A stretch of 11,678 nt of DNA from an uncultured Clostridia bacterium (GTDB lineage Bacteria > Bacillota > Clostridia > Lachnospirales > Lachnospiraceae). This document shows, one piece after another, positions 3,356 through 11,624 of the stretch; positions within the stretch are counted from its first letter, which is position 1; the number at the start of each line of letters is the position of its first letter. The notes beneath the pieces were generated by a model. The model was given only the letters and a program-made list of their open reading frames with translations, was not told where the DNA came from and did not search any database. The stretch lies in NCBI GenBank assembly GCA_946186175.1, contig CAMHMG010000085.1, positions 1-11,678 of the forward strand. Reading direction: 5' to 3'. The position numbers were made by a program, and so were the translations under genes.

Positions 3356-6091
3356 TCATTCACGATTTTTAAGAATCTCTGCCGGCGTATATTTGTCAAG
3401 CCTTTTTACCAGAAGTTTATTGATCACAAAATAAAGAATCATTATTACCCCATACACTATAAAATAAAAATATATCGGAGTTTTTACATTCATTCCGCAG
3501 GTGACATTCGCTATCATAAATGGAAACATATTATTCATGATAATCTTTGATAGCGGTATAACTATAAGTGCACCAATTGCTATAATGTAGAAATTACCAT
3601 CAAGATACAGTTTTCTTATCTCATTTCTTCTGTAACCGAACACTTTGATCAGCGAGATATTCTGTGAGCTTCTGTCTATCATCACCTTCATCATAAGATA
3701 CATGACTACGCAGAATATAACTGATGAAGCTATGGAAAGAGTATATATCATGGGCATCATCAGTTCTGTGAACACACTGGCGCCCTTCACTATATCATCC
3801 CTGCTCGTAGTAGAATACAGCCTTCCGGGATCAATATCAAGCTCCTTGTCAGAAAAGAGTACATTATAATAATCGTCAGTTTCTCCCATCATATCTCTCA
3901 TCTCATCTATATCCATGAAAATGAAGAAGCCCGAAGAATAACTTGTTATATCCCCTACAATAAATGCATATCTCATTTCCTTCTCATCATCGACAACCAC
4001 AAACTCTTTCCCCTTTTTCAGACCGAACTTTTCCGCAAACGCTGATGATACAACCACTTCCGTTCTGCTTTTACCCGGATTCACATCAAAAAACCTGTTG
4101 TTATCATCAATTCCTAAAAGCGTAACATCAAAGTTGTATCCCATTGCACTCTTCTTGCATGTATAGGCATATGCCGCTTCAGCGTCAGAAGGCGCCTTCT
4201 TTTCAGGATACTTAAGCGTATACATGTATTCAAACTTAGTATCCTTCGTATAATCTTTGGCTATATTGGTGCATAATGTAAAGCAGTCAACTCCGATCAT
4301 GAAGATGAGAAGCGCAAGGAACATGCCAAGTACTACAGCAAGGGTGGATCTCATTTCCTTAAACATCTGCCTTATTCTGAACGCCTTTACAAAATCCATG
4401 CCTTTAAGGCTCACCTTTTTGTTGTTCTTCTTCTGTTTAACTTCGTTTCTGATAAGCGACAGAGCCGTTCTGTTAAGCTTAGATCTGATCACAAGGACAT
4501 TAACTATCACCGCCATGAGCGGAGGGCATACTACGGAGTAGATGATCAGGTACTTGGGAACTTCAAAAGAAAATTCCGGTATTGAAAAATACAGATACGA
4601 ACTCTCAGCCACCATAGGCGCCATAATTCCCGTCGATGCCACTAACAGACCTATCAGACCTGAAATAAATGCCACCACCACAGGAAGCGATATGTAGTGG
4701 AGCAGAAGATCATTTTTCGTAACTCCCATGGAATAAAGGGTTCCGATAATGCTGCTCTCAGTCTCTATTGAATGTACTACAAACACAGAGATCACATACG
4801 CCATTAGAATAAACATAATAACTCCTGCTATTACACCAACCTCAATATCCACCAGCTTATCATTTTTAGTTGCGAATATTCTTGGATTATCAGATCTTTT
4901 CAAAAAAGCTGTAAGATCTGACAGGCCAAAATCAAACCCGTCAAGAGCATCATTAACCGCCATATCAAGATCCTTAACGCCATCTGCCATATCGTCCGTA
5001 CCATCGTATATTTCCTCTACAGCATCCGTATAACTCTCAAGGCCGTCCTTATACTCCTTAACGTTGTCAATCTCATATTTTGTATTTTTAAGAGACATCC
5101 TCATTATGGCATTGTCACTTTCCTCAATTATTCTGTCAAGTTCTTTGTCATAATTATCTTCTGTCAGGCTGACATTCATTCCATAGCTATTAAGCGCCTC
5201 TGAAGTCTGCTTTAGATACGAATCAAGAATTTTTCCTGTTGCTTTATTTATATCATAGTTGTTTTTTGAGAGCTCTTTCAATGCATCCCTCACGTCCTGT
5301 GTTGCATCACGAAGTTCTTTGACCGCATCCTTCAACTCATCCTCTACTCCACCGGTTCTATCCCAATACTCCTGAAAGAGTTCATCATCCACTTCCGAAG
5401 CGTCTATCTTTAAACCTTTAAGATAATTCTTCAAATCTGCATCTTCTGTTGTCGTTCCAAGCTTATAGGTGTACAGATAATCCTCAGTTTTCTGTGCTTT
5501 ACCTGATTTTCTGAATTCTTCATACGCTTCCTTCGTAAGAAATACAAGCCCAAAATACTTGGAATTACATGACGTATCCGATATCTCCTTTAACGGTCCG
5601 TCGTAATCAGACACCACAGCAATTCCGGAGATCTTATAATCAACTCCCGCTATATCAAACTCATCACCCACATTAAGATCATGCTCCCGGGCATATCTCT
5701 TCTCCATCACAATCTCATTTTTATCAGAGGGCTCATTACCTGCAATATAGTGTAACTGATTAATCTTATCCCGGATCTTAAATAGTCTTAAAGTCCCTTT
5801 ATCTTCATCCGGCATTTGATAATCATAATAGAACTGATCTTCAACCTCTACTCCCATATCACTGATGTGAGAAAGCTCATCATCATTAAGCGGAACAAAT
5901 ACTTCAAATTCTCCATCCTCGAGATTAGTTTCTTCAGCCAGTTTCACGGTACCTCTGGACAGAGTTTCTCCCGAACCCACTATCGTAACAACTAAGAATA
6001 TTCCCATAACGATCATTATTCCCAGCATAAAATATCTGATAAAATGTTTTCTTAAATTCCTGAAAACTCTTTTTCTAAGTACTTTCTGCAT
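3356..6091 (-). CDS. ABC transporter permease with two FtsX-type modules and a long helical extracytoplasmic region (system 1)
   Basis: A 911-residue membrane subunit of the MacB/FtsX class (type VII ABC fold). About eight membrane segments appear in a 1+3 / 1+3 pattern, near residues 20-38, 416-438, 463-490, 513-535, 585-607, 777-800, 832-855 and 868-890. The first outside domain (about 40-412) begins with a MacB-like globular part and then has a long helix-rich stretch, about 248-395, of charged heptad-like sequence (DELKDAVKELRDATQDVRDA and similar, later DGTDDMADGVKDLDMAVNDA). This is reminiscent of the coiled-coil regions of YhgE/Pip-type exporters. The second outside domain is about 608-775. 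The start codon is one base after the ATPase stop, with GGAGG nine bases upstream, so the two form one machine. Such pairs export or sense peptides, lipids or lipoproteins; the substrate is not evident. Control by TetR is likely. Confidence 0.9.
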   Translation of the reverse strand: MQKVLRKRVFRNLRKHFIRYFMLGIMIVMGIFLVVTIVGSGETLSRGTVKLAEETNLEDGEFEVFVPLNDDELSHISDMGVEVEDQFYYDYQMPDEDKGTLRLFKIRDKINQLHYIAGNEPSDKNEIVMEKRYAREHDLNVGDEFDIAGVDYKISGIAVVSDYDGPLKEISDTSCNSKYFGLVFLTKEAYEEFRKSGKAQKTEDYLYTYKLGTTTEDADLKNYLKGLKIDASEVDDELFQEYWDRTGGVEDELKDAVKELRDATQDVRDALKELSKNNYDINKATGKILDSYLKQTSEALNSYGMNVSLTEDNYDKELDRIIEESDNAIMRMSLKNTKYEIDNVKEYKDGLESYTDAVEEIYDGTDDMADGVKDLDMAVNDALDGFDFGLSDLTAFLKRSDNPRIFATKNDKLVDIEVGVIAGVIMFILMAYVISVFVVHSIETESSIIGTLYSMGVTKNDLLLHYISLPVVVAFISGLIGLLVASTGIMAPMVAESSYLYFSIPEFSFEVPKYLIIYSVVCPPLMAVIVNVLVIRSKLNRTALSLIRNEVKQKKNNKKVSLKGMDFVKAFRIRQMFKEMRSTLAVVLGMFLALLIFMIGVDCFTLCTNIAKDYTKDTKFEYMYTLKYPEKKAPSDAEAAYAYTCKKSAMGYNFDVTLLGIDDNNRFFDVNPGKSRTEVVVSSAFAEKFGLKKGKEFVVVDDEKEMRYAFIVGDITSYSSGFFIFMDIDEMRDMMGETDDYYNVLFSDKELDIDPGRLYSTTSRDDIVKGASVFTELMMPMIYTLSIASSVIFCVVMYLMMKVMIDRSSQNISLIKVFGYRRNEIRKLYLDGNFYIIAIGALIVIPLSKIIMNNMFPFMIANVTCGMNVKTPIYFYFIVYGVIMILYFVINKLLVKRLDKYTPAEILKNRE

Positions 6092-6092
6092 C

Positions 6093-6803
6093 TTACAGAT
6101 CCTCCAATTCTCTTGCAGGAATTCTATTACTGTTGGTGTATTCCCTGCTTATCTCTCCGTCCTTTAAATATATAACCCTGTGTACCATATCTTTAATGGA
6201 ATTATTGTGTGTTACTATAAGCATTGTTGTTCCGTATTTCTCATTTATCTTCTCAAGAAGAATCAGTATATCTCTGGAGGTGTTGGAATCAAGCGCCCCC
6301 GTTGGCTCGTCACACAGAAGAAGCTTGGGATTCTTGATGAGCGCCCTCGCTATTGCAGTACGTTGCTGCTGACCTCCTGATAACTGTGAAGGAAATTTGT
6401 CAGCATGCTCAGAAAGTCCAAGAGTTTCAAGAAGCTCATCCATATCAAGCGGCTCACTTGTAAGGTAACGACACACCTCTATATTCTCTCTCACGGTCAG
6501 ATTAGGGACCAGGTTGTAGAACTGAAATATGAATCCCAGGGTATCTCTCCGGTAATCAGACAGTGCATCCTGCTTAAGACCTGCTATCTCAAGCCCATCC
6601 ACCTTGCATGACCCCGAATCAATATCATCAAGGCCACCTATACAGTTAAGAAGAGTGGACTTACCCGAACCTGAAGCCCCCTGTATAACACACATCTCTC
6701 CCTGTTCAACTCCAACGGTAACACCCTTCAATACCTGGACATAACTGCCGCCTTCTCCATAACTTTTCTTGACATTAGATACTTCTACATACATATTCTT
6801 CAT
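6093..6803 (-). CDS. ABC transporter ATPase, MacB/LolD type (system 1)
   Basis: A 236-residue cytosolic ATPase powering the adjacent permease. All motifs are present: Walker A GASGSGKST (42-50), Q-loop Q94 in FQFYNL, signature LSGGQQQR (141-148), Walker B LLLCDE (161-166) with catalytic E166, D-loop ALD (170-172) and switch H199. The FQFYNLVP motif is typical of the MacB/LolD group. The first ATG (6803) directly abuts the purine-rich GAGAGG, leaving no spacing. The ATG at codon 4 (6794-6792) lies nine bases from GAGAGG and is the better start, giving 233 residues. The permease follows after one base. A TetR-type operator lies at 6850-6868, about 50 bases upstream. Confidence 0.95.
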   Translation of the reverse strand: MKNMYVEVSNVKKSYGEGGSYVQVLKGVTVGVEQGEMCVIQGASGSGKSTLLNCIGGLDDIDSGSCKVDGLEIAGLKQDALSDYRRDTLGFIFQFYNLVPNLTVRENIEVCRYLTSEPLDMDELLETLGLSEHADKFPSQLSGGQQQRTAIARALIKNPKLLLCDEPTGALDSNTSRDILILLEKINEKYGTTMLIVTHNNSIKDMVHRVIYLKDGEISREYTNSNRIPARELEDL

Positions 6804-6849
6804 CCTCTCTTATTATAACGTCTACTGCGTCTACGGTGTGGTTTCACCT

Positions 6850-6868
6850 AACATAACATCGTTATGTT
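6850..6868. promoter_or_regulatory. Operator for the TetR-family regulator ahead of ABC system 1
   Basis: AACATAAC-ATC-GTTATGTT, 8-base arms around three bases. Its core ATAAC-N3-GTTAT is the same as the two sites at the tetR promoter (7586-7598, 7618-7630). This predicts that the TetR-family protein controls the ABC system 1 operon. A convincing promoter was not found here: TTGCGA-N17-CATAAA (6910-6882) is weak, and TATAAT at 6817-6812 has no -35 box. Confidence 0.7.
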
Positions 6869-6870
6869 GA

Positions 6871-6908
6871 TTGCGAAACTTTATGAAAGAAAAAATAAAG
6901 TTTCGCAA
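6871..6908. repeat. Perfect 14-bp inverted repeat between tetR and ABC system 1
   Basis: TTGCGAAACTTTAT and ATAAAGTTTCGCAA flank a ten-base spacer that is all pyrimidine on the minus strand. It starts eight bases after the tetR stop and ends two bases before the operator at 6850-6868. As a transcript it would be a strong hairpin, but no T-run follows; the T-rich part is in the loop. It may end or slow tetR transcription, or be a binding site for another regulator. Confidence 0.55.
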
Positions 6909-6915
6909 ATGCCGA

Positions 6916-7545
6916 TCAAGTATTGTTGATCACCGAAAACCACCCGCCGATGATATAACTGAACATCCCCTTCAGCTGCTTCAACGCTTCCTTCTCATTC
7001 TTACAGTGTGTAAGTAAATGAACAAATATATCAACCTGATCGTGCGCCATCCAGTGAACTATAAACTTATCTTCCTTCGTCATCTGCTTCGCGGACTTAT
7101 AACCTTTCATAGTCCAGAACATGTCTCTGTAATGACTATTCAGCATGTCAGCCATGTCATCTATGATATTTTCAAAGCTCGAGCCCTGAGATCTTGTTAT
7201 CAGAAGCTCATACTCATCCTTATACTTAAACAGCGTCTTTACAACGTCAGTTGCCGCTTTCATATCTTCCTGCATATCGTATTGCTGACCCGGTGTATAA
7301 TGATCCATCTCTTTAATCTCTGCAAGCATATGCGACTCAATAACTGTTCTAAGCTCCGTTAACGGTCCTCCCACAACACCTGCAAACAGATCATTCTTAT
7401 CGTTGAAAAAGAAATACATAGCTCCTGTTGTAACACCGGCATTCTTGCAAATAGTTCTTAAAGACGCCTTCATGTATCCCTTCTCCATGAATTCCACTTT
7501 CGCACTTTCGATCAGTTTCTGTTTGGTTTCTCTGCTGTCCTCCAT
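6916..7545 (-). CDS. TetR/AcrR-family transcriptional regulator
   Basis: A 209-residue regulator. The N-terminal DNA-binding domain is clear: helix 1 TKQKLIESAKVEFMEKGY (7-24), helix-turn-helix about 28-47 (SLRTICKNAGVTTGAMYFFF) and the typical YFFFNDKNDLF join (44-54). The remainder, all-helical and poorly conserved, would hold the ligand pocket and dimer face. The start has AAGGAG six bases upstream. The gene sits between two ABC transporters. Matching palindromes at its own promoter and ahead of ABC system 1 predict self-repression and control of that transporter. The inducer is probably a transported compound, unknown here. No such site is seen ahead of ABC system 2. Confidence 0.92.
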   Translation of the reverse strand: MEDSRETKQKLIESAKVEFMEKGYMKASLRTICKNAGVTTGAMYFFFNDKNDLFAGVVGGPLTELRTVIESHMLAEIKEMDHYTPGQQYDMQEDMKAATDVVKTLFKYKDEYELLITRSQGSSFENIIDDMADMLNSHYRDMFWTMKGYKSAKQMTKEDKFIVHWMAHDQVDIFVHLLTHCKNEKEALKQLKGMFSYIIGGWFSVINNT

Positions 7546-7585
7546 AGTAAACTCCTTATAAGAACATAGTTTCTTATCATATAAA

Positions 7586-7598
7586 ATAACAGTGTTAT
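7586..7598. promoter_or_regulatory. TetR-type operator, downstream copy at the tetR promoter
   Basis: ATAAC-AGT-GTTAT, lying about +4 to +16 of the tetR transcript. It is part of a larger inverted repeat: 7586-7602 and 7614-7630 match in 16 of 17 positions around 11 bases. Confidence 0.7.
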
Positions 7599-7608
7599 GT
7601 ATGTTTGC

Positions 7609-7638
7609 ATTATATACATAACACCGTTATCTTGTCAA
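7609..7638 (-). promoter_or_regulatory. tetR promoter
   Basis: TTGACA at 7638-7633 and TATAAT at 7614-7609 with an 18-base spacer: both boxes are perfect consensus. Transcription should start near 7602. One operator copy lies within the spacer and the other just after the start, an arrangement suited to tight self-repression. Confidence 0.9.
7618..7630. promoter_or_regulatory. TetR-type operator within the tetR promoter spacer
   Basis: ATAAC-ACC-GTTAT between the -35 and -10 boxes. Its centre lies 32 bases from the downstream copy (7586-7598), about three helical turns, so two dimers could sit on one face. Confidence 0.7.
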
Positions 7639-7703
7639 GTCCTATTTTAATCAGTTCTTGTCGAGGTAAAATCCGAAACATGCCTTCTTACAATTGCATA
7701 TAC

Positions 7704-10277
7704 TCACTCCAGCCCCTTCAAGGTTCCAACCATATCAAGCCTCTTGATCTTCTTTGAAAACATAGCACTTACCGCAATTGCAACAGCCAGAATGAATACC
7801 GCCGACATTACATAAAGGTATGCCGGAATGCTGACATAATAGTCAAACTCATCGCCGTTGCTGTTCATCATTGCAAGCAGTGATGGCTTACCAAAAGGTG
7901 AACCGACCAATATACCTATAACAGCAAACCATATATTCTCCTGATTGAGTATTCTTCTTATTTTGGCAGTTGAAAGCCCCATGACCTTCAACGTGGCAAA
8001 TTCCTTGAGTCTCTCATGGAAAGATAGATTGCCGGAATTATATAAGACTACCACCACCGTAATTATAGAGAACGTCATCATCATGTAAAACAGATATTTG
8101 ATAACCTCGTATCCTTTGATAAACGCCTCTTTGATCTCTGCCATGTCGTACACTCCGGCAACTCCCTCACGGTCTTTATAATTCATAATGTTTTCCCGGG
8201 TAAGAATAGCCGTAGGCTTATATTCACATCCCGTCTCCTCAAAATCCTTTCGAAGATATGTTATTCCCGCAGTTTCCGGAGTTCGGTTGATAAGTCCTAT
8301 CTCTGCTTCATACCATTTATTCTTGGAATAAATGTGCCAGTACACCTTATCACCTATTCCTACGCCCATCTGTTTTGCAAGTCTGCTTGTTATCGCAATC
8401 TTGCCGGGAACCATAGAGGTGATCTCTGTCTTTTCATCGGTTATGTTCTGCATCCCCTTGCCTTCAATAACCGTCAGTGTCTGCTTGTATCGCTCCAGTG
8501 ATGATGCATGAGCCTTTGTGGCAATCTCAATCTGATCTGTCATGATCATTTCACCGTCAACTTCATCAGCTAATTCATCAAAGAATTCAACTTCTTTATC
8601 TTCAGTCAACGCCATCTGATAGTTGTAGTTTTGCAGCTTGTCAAAATTCCAGATAACAATATCATCCACCAGAATGTAGCAGCCAAATGCATATATAACA
8701 AGCACTGTTCCCACGGCAGTTCCGACAATTCCCATGACAGCCCTAAGTGGTGCTCTGCTCACATCGCGAAGGTTATACTGTGTTCCAAATCCAAGTCTCT
8801 TCCAAAATGGAAGTCTCTCAGCAAGAATCCTCTTCGCCTTCTTAGGTGCCGCTGGACGAAGCGCCGCAGCAGGCGGTACTTTTAACAGCTTCCGACAGCT
8901 GATATAAGACGCTGATACACAGACAACTACGACCGCACACGCAACAATATAGAACAAACTATTAGAACCTGCCGAAACATCAGGTATCATATACCACTCC
9001 ATAAGCATGTCAACGATCAGTTCCCCGATAACTTTAGGACCCATAACAAGACCTGCGACAGAACCTATCAATGAGACAAAAAAACTATAGCTCATATAGT
9101 GAATTGCTATCTTCCATCGTTTCATTCCGATGGCATTCATGGTTCCTATCTGTGTACGTTGTCTCTCCACTAATCTGCTCATAGTTGTGGATATAACAAG
9201 AATGGCAACGATCAAGAATATCAGTGCAAATGCATATGAAAAACTATCATGCTGATTAAGTTCATCAGCTATCCTCTTGATACCTATGACAGAATCCTTA
9301 TCTATCATTACAGCATAATTCTCATCCACCGCGTCCGATATCTCAGACTCATAAAACATAGGTACACTTATTCTACTGTTCTCTTCCTTTATCTTGTCCT
9401 TAGCTGAATTCTTCGCACCTTCGGTGAATCTTACAAGCATGGTTGTATAGGGAATCATCCTTGTAAGCTCATCATCACTCATGGAATCTAGCTTTTCCAT
9501 GATCATATCACTGTCTATATCGTCCAATGTCATCCCATATTCGGCAAGCTTGTTCTCTATCTCAGCAATCTTATCCTTGAACACTTCCGAATCTTTGAGT
9601 TCCTCAACATCAAGCTTTCCACTTGTAACCTGATGTTTTGCATATTCCCTTATAGGGAATGCATCATATCCCATGTATACATAGGCGAGTGTTTTAAAAT
9701 TGATATCACTGTCCTTCTCAGCCTTTGTATATTCATACTCCGGCTCCATGATAAGTCCTCTGACTACCCTCTCAAATCTCACGCCATTATATTCCAATTT
9801 AATTGTATCTCCAACAGATATATCCCATTCATTAGCAAATGACCAGTTAAGCCATACTCCGTCTTTATCCGCTCCGTCAAACTCCACGCTGTCAGACTCT
9901 TTAAGTCTGTCAGTTTTATCCTCTTCGCCTTCATACAAATACGGTTTTAAGATAACGCTTTCATCCATAAGATAAATGTCCGCCTGTGCACCACCGTATT
10001 CGACCGTTGTGCCTCTAAGCTCTGTTCTCAATTGAGCCTGTTCCACACAGTCAAGTTTTTTAACTTCGGTCAAATTATCTTTTGTAAATCCTTCGCTGTA
10101 CACCCACGCATCAGCTATGTTCGTCTTCTTGTGAAAATTCTCAACCGCCATGCCACTGCCGACAACATTGGATTCAAATCCTGCATATATAAATGTTGCA
10201 AGAAATGATAAAATGAGTATGGAAATGAATTGTCCAAGATTACTCTTAATCTCTCTAAGCATCTTGCGAAACAGCAT
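7704..10277 (-). CDS. ABC transporter permease with two FtsX-type modules (system 2)
   Basis: An 857-residue FtsX/MacB-class permease. About eight membrane segments lie near residues 13-33, 343-367, 390-415, 438-460, 510-535, 722-745, 780-803 and 818-840, again 1+3 / 1+3. The two outside domains are about 34-342 and 536-720. FtsX-type cytosolic coupling stretches are visible: RQRTQIGTMNAIGMKRWKIA after the second segment and HERLKEFATLKVMGLSTAKI after the sixth. The start ATG directly follows the ATPase stop codon (TAAATG), with AGGAGG eleven bases upstream. Compared with system 1 it lacks the long coiled-coil-like stretch. Substrate unknown; peptides, lipids or lipoproteins are usual for the class. 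No clear terminator follows, so read-through towards tetR is possible. Confidence 0.9.
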   Translation of the reverse strand: MLFRKMLREIKSNLGQFISILILSFLATFIYAGFESNVVGSGMAVENFHKKTNIADAWVYSEGFTKDNLTEVKKLDCVEQAQLRTELRGTTVEYGGAQADIYLMDESVILKPYLYEGEEDKTDRLKESDSVEFDGADKDGVWLNWSFANEWDISVGDTIKLEYNGVRFERVVRGLIMEPEYEYTKAEKDSDINFKTLAYVYMGYDAFPIREYAKHQVTSGKLDVEELKDSEVFKDKIAEIENKLAEYGMTLDDIDSDMIMEKLDSMSDDELTRMIPYTTMLVRFTEGAKNSAKDKIKEENSRISVPMFYESEISDAVDENYAVMIDKDSVIGIKRIADELNQHDSFSYAFALIFLIVAILVISTTMSRLVERQRTQIGTMNAIGMKRWKIAIHYMSYSFFVSLIGSVAGLVMGPKVIGELIVDMLMEWYMIPDVSAGSNSLFYIVACAVVVVCVSASYISCRKLLKVPPAAALRPAAPKKAKRILAERLPFWKRLGFGTQYNLRDVSRAPLRAVMGIVGTAVGTVLVIYAFGCYILVDDIVIWNFDKLQNYNYQMALTEDKEVEFFDELADEVDGEMIMTDQIEIATKAHASSLERYKQTLTVIEGKGMQNITDEKTEITSMVPGKIAITSRLAKQMGVGIGDKVYWHIYSKNKWYEAEIGLINRTPETAGITYLRKDFEETGCEYKPTAILTRENIMNYKDREGVAGVYDMAEIKEAFIKGYEVIKYLFYMMMTFSIITVVVVLYNSGNLSFHERLKEFATLKVMGLSTAKIRRILNQENIWFAVIGILVGSPFGKPSLLAMMNSNGDEFDYYVSIPAYLYVMSAVFILAVAIAVSAMFSKKIKRLDMVGTLKGLE

Positions 10278-10991
10278 TTACCAATCCACCTCCTCTACCG
10301 AAAGAGGCTTCTCATCGATCTTAACTTCTCTTATCTTTCCATTCTTCATACGAATGACCTTATCGGCACACTTGGCTATATCAGCATTATGTGTGACGAG
10401 TATTACAGTATTACCATACTTATTCGACATTTCGGTAAGAAGCTTGAGCACTGTCACTCCTGTCTCGGAATCAAGTGCTCCTGTCGGTTCGTCACCTAAT
10501 ATTATCTTCGGATTCTTGGCAAGGGCCCTTGCAATCGATACCCTCTGCTGTTCACCACCCGACATCTGGGAAGGGAACTTCTTAGCATGTCCTTTAAGCC
10601 CTACACGATCAAGCATTTCCATAGGGTCTAACGCATCCTTTACTATACTCTTTGTAAGGGCAACATTTTCATACGCAGTAAGACTGGGGATAAGATTATA
10701 GAACTGGAATACAAAACCTATTGTATCTGCTCTATATTCCGAAAGTTTCTTGTCGTTCATCGCAGAAACCTCTTTGCCGTCAACGATTATCGTTCCTGAA
10801 CTCGGCGTATCCATGCCGCCCAACATATTAAGAACGGTAGATTTACCTGCGCCCGATTGTCCAAGTATGACAACGAATTCACCCTCATTTATAGCAAAAT
10901 CCACATGATTAACTGCAATCTGTCTGCCTTCTCCCTCCCCGTATTCCTTAACCACATCCTTAAATTCAACTACTACTTTATTATCTTTCAT
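10278..10991 (-). CDS. ABC transporter ATPase, MacB/LolD type (system 2)
   Basis: A 237-residue ATPase partner of the following permease. Motifs: Walker A GQSGAGKST (44-52), Q-loop Q96 in FQFYNL, signature MSGGEQQR (143-150), Walker B IILGDE (163-168) with E168, D-loop ALD (172-174) and switch H201. It clearly resembles the system 1 ATPase (FPSQ-M/L-SGG-E/Q-QQR, DEPTGALD), so the two systems are relatives. The start lies three bases after the stop of the HMA gene; its GAGGTG ribosome binding site, about 12 bases away, is inside that gene's end. This tight packing puts the transporter in one operon with the metal-binding protein. It could link the transporter to metal stress, or be chance clustering. 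Confidence 0.95.
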   Translation of the reverse strand: MKDNKVVVEFKDVVKEYGEGEGRQIAVNHVDFAINEGEFVVILGQSGAGKSTVLNMLGGMDTPSSGTIIVDGKEVSAMNDKKLSEYRADTIGFVFQFYNLIPSLTAYENVALTKSIVKDALDPMEMLDRVGLKGHAKKFPSQMSGGEQQRVSIARALAKNPKIILGDEPTGALDSETGVTVLKLLTEMSNKYGNTVILVTHNADIAKCADKVIRMKNGKIREVKIDEKPLSVEEVDW

Positions 10992-10994
10992 TAT

Positions 10995-11357
10995 TTATTT
11001 TTTCACCTCATATCCAAGATCTGTTATCGCTTTCTCGATCACATCATCATCAATCTCGCGGCCAAGCTTTATGACCGCCAGCTCTCTTGAAAGCTTCACC
11101 TTGGCATTAATTCCGTCTATAGAATTAAGGGCATTCTGAACTCTCCTTGAACAGTTCTCACAGTGCATGCCCCCGATTCCTATCTTCTTAACTCCTATTA
11201 CCTTATCAAGCTTCTTAGGCTTGATCACCTCTCCTTTGCCGCCACCGCCACAACAGGCGCCTTCACCCTTGAAATGCGGAATTGAGTTCTTGATCGCAAA
11301 GAAAAGAATAACCGCTATAATAATAAATACTATTACATTAGATAATTCAGAACTCAT
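10995..11357 (-). CDS. Membrane-anchored HMA (heavy-metal-associated) domain protein with Cys/Gly-rich linker
   Basis: A 120-residue protein in three parts. Residues 7-22 (NVIVFIIIAVILFFAI) form one membrane segment. Residues 24-42 (NSIPHFKGEGACCGGGGKG) match the tail of FeoB-associated Cys-rich proteins, with CC at 35-36. Residues 54-120 are an HMA fold with the metal motif GMHCENC (63-69; C66, C69), the strand ending in VKLSRELAVIKL and the closing DLGYEV. The HMA domain should face the cytosol and bind Cu(I) or another soft metal, passing it to a transporter. The start ATG has GGAGGT upstream. It precedes ABC system 2 by three bases and follows a FeoB-associated gene. Typical P-type ATPase partners are not in the window. 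Confidence 0.88.
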   Translation of the reverse strand: MSSELSNVIVFIIIAVILFFAIKNSIPHFKGEGACCGGGGKGEVIKPKKLDKVIGVKKIGIGGMHCENCSRRVQNALNSIDGINAKVKLSRELAVIKLGREIDDDVIEKAITDLGYEVKK

Positions 11358-11377
11358 ATGACCTCCACAATTAATTA

Positions 11378-11419
11378 AAGGGGTTTTTAATCAACAGCAC
11401 GCTCATCAAAAAACCCCTT
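11378..11419 (-). terminator. Inverted repeat between the two small metal genes, possible terminator
   Basis: AAGGGGTTTTT and AAAAACCCCTT form an 11-bp stem with a 20-base loop, 28 bases after the stop of the FeoB-associated gene. The stem carries a T-run, but what follows it (TTAATTAATT) is only moderately T-rich. It could partly end transcription, so the downstream HMA and ABC genes may be expressed less than the Feo genes. The loop is large for a classic terminator. Confidence 0.5.
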
Positions 11420-11446
11420 CATAACATTTACTTCACTTCATAGTTA

Positions 11447-11608
11447 TCAGTGACATCCGCCACTCTTATGCTTTGCACAGTTGCCTGCCATAGGGCAGCC
11501 TATGCATTTCGTACCTTTTTTCTTCTCTTTGTAGATATAATAAACTGCTCCACCAACTACCGCAATAAGGATAATCGATACAATTATGTTTGCCACGATC
11601 GCAGTCAT
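11447..11608 (-). CDS. FeoB-associated Cys-rich membrane protein
   Basis: A 53-residue protein. It starts at an ATG with GGAGGT six bases upstream and begins MTAIVANIIVSIILIAVVGG. Residues 4-26 form a single membrane segment, followed by the basic KEKKKG and then CIGCPMAGNC (C35, C38, C44) and a final GGCH. This is the layout of the FeoB-associated Cys-rich family, small proteins usually coded right after feoB, the ferrous iron importer. The cysteines probably bind iron or another metal at the cytosolic face. The context predicts feoA/feoB to the right of this window, although the short frame that ends at 11625 does not look like a FeoB terminus. Confidence 0.88.
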   Translation of the reverse strand: MTAIVANIIVSIILIAVVGGAVYYIYKEKKKGTKCIGCPMAGNCAKHKSGGCH

Positions 11609-11624
11609 ATTTTTACCTCCAAAA

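Noticed and set aside
6812..6817. TATAAT as the -10 box of ABC system 1
   Set aside because: No -35 box lies 16-18 bases upstream, and the transcript would start almost at the ribosome binding site. It is more likely chance in AT-rich DNA.
6819..6834. Short direct repeat CGTCTAC, two copies nine bases apart
   Set aside because: Only two 7-base units, no further copies nearby; not distinguishable from chance.
10150..10701. A 183-codon open frame on the plus strand opposite the system 2 ATPase and permease start
   Set aside because: It lies fully antisense to two well-supported genes, has no ribosome binding site or family resemblance, and its Ser/Leu/Pro-rich product is typical of an antisense shadow.
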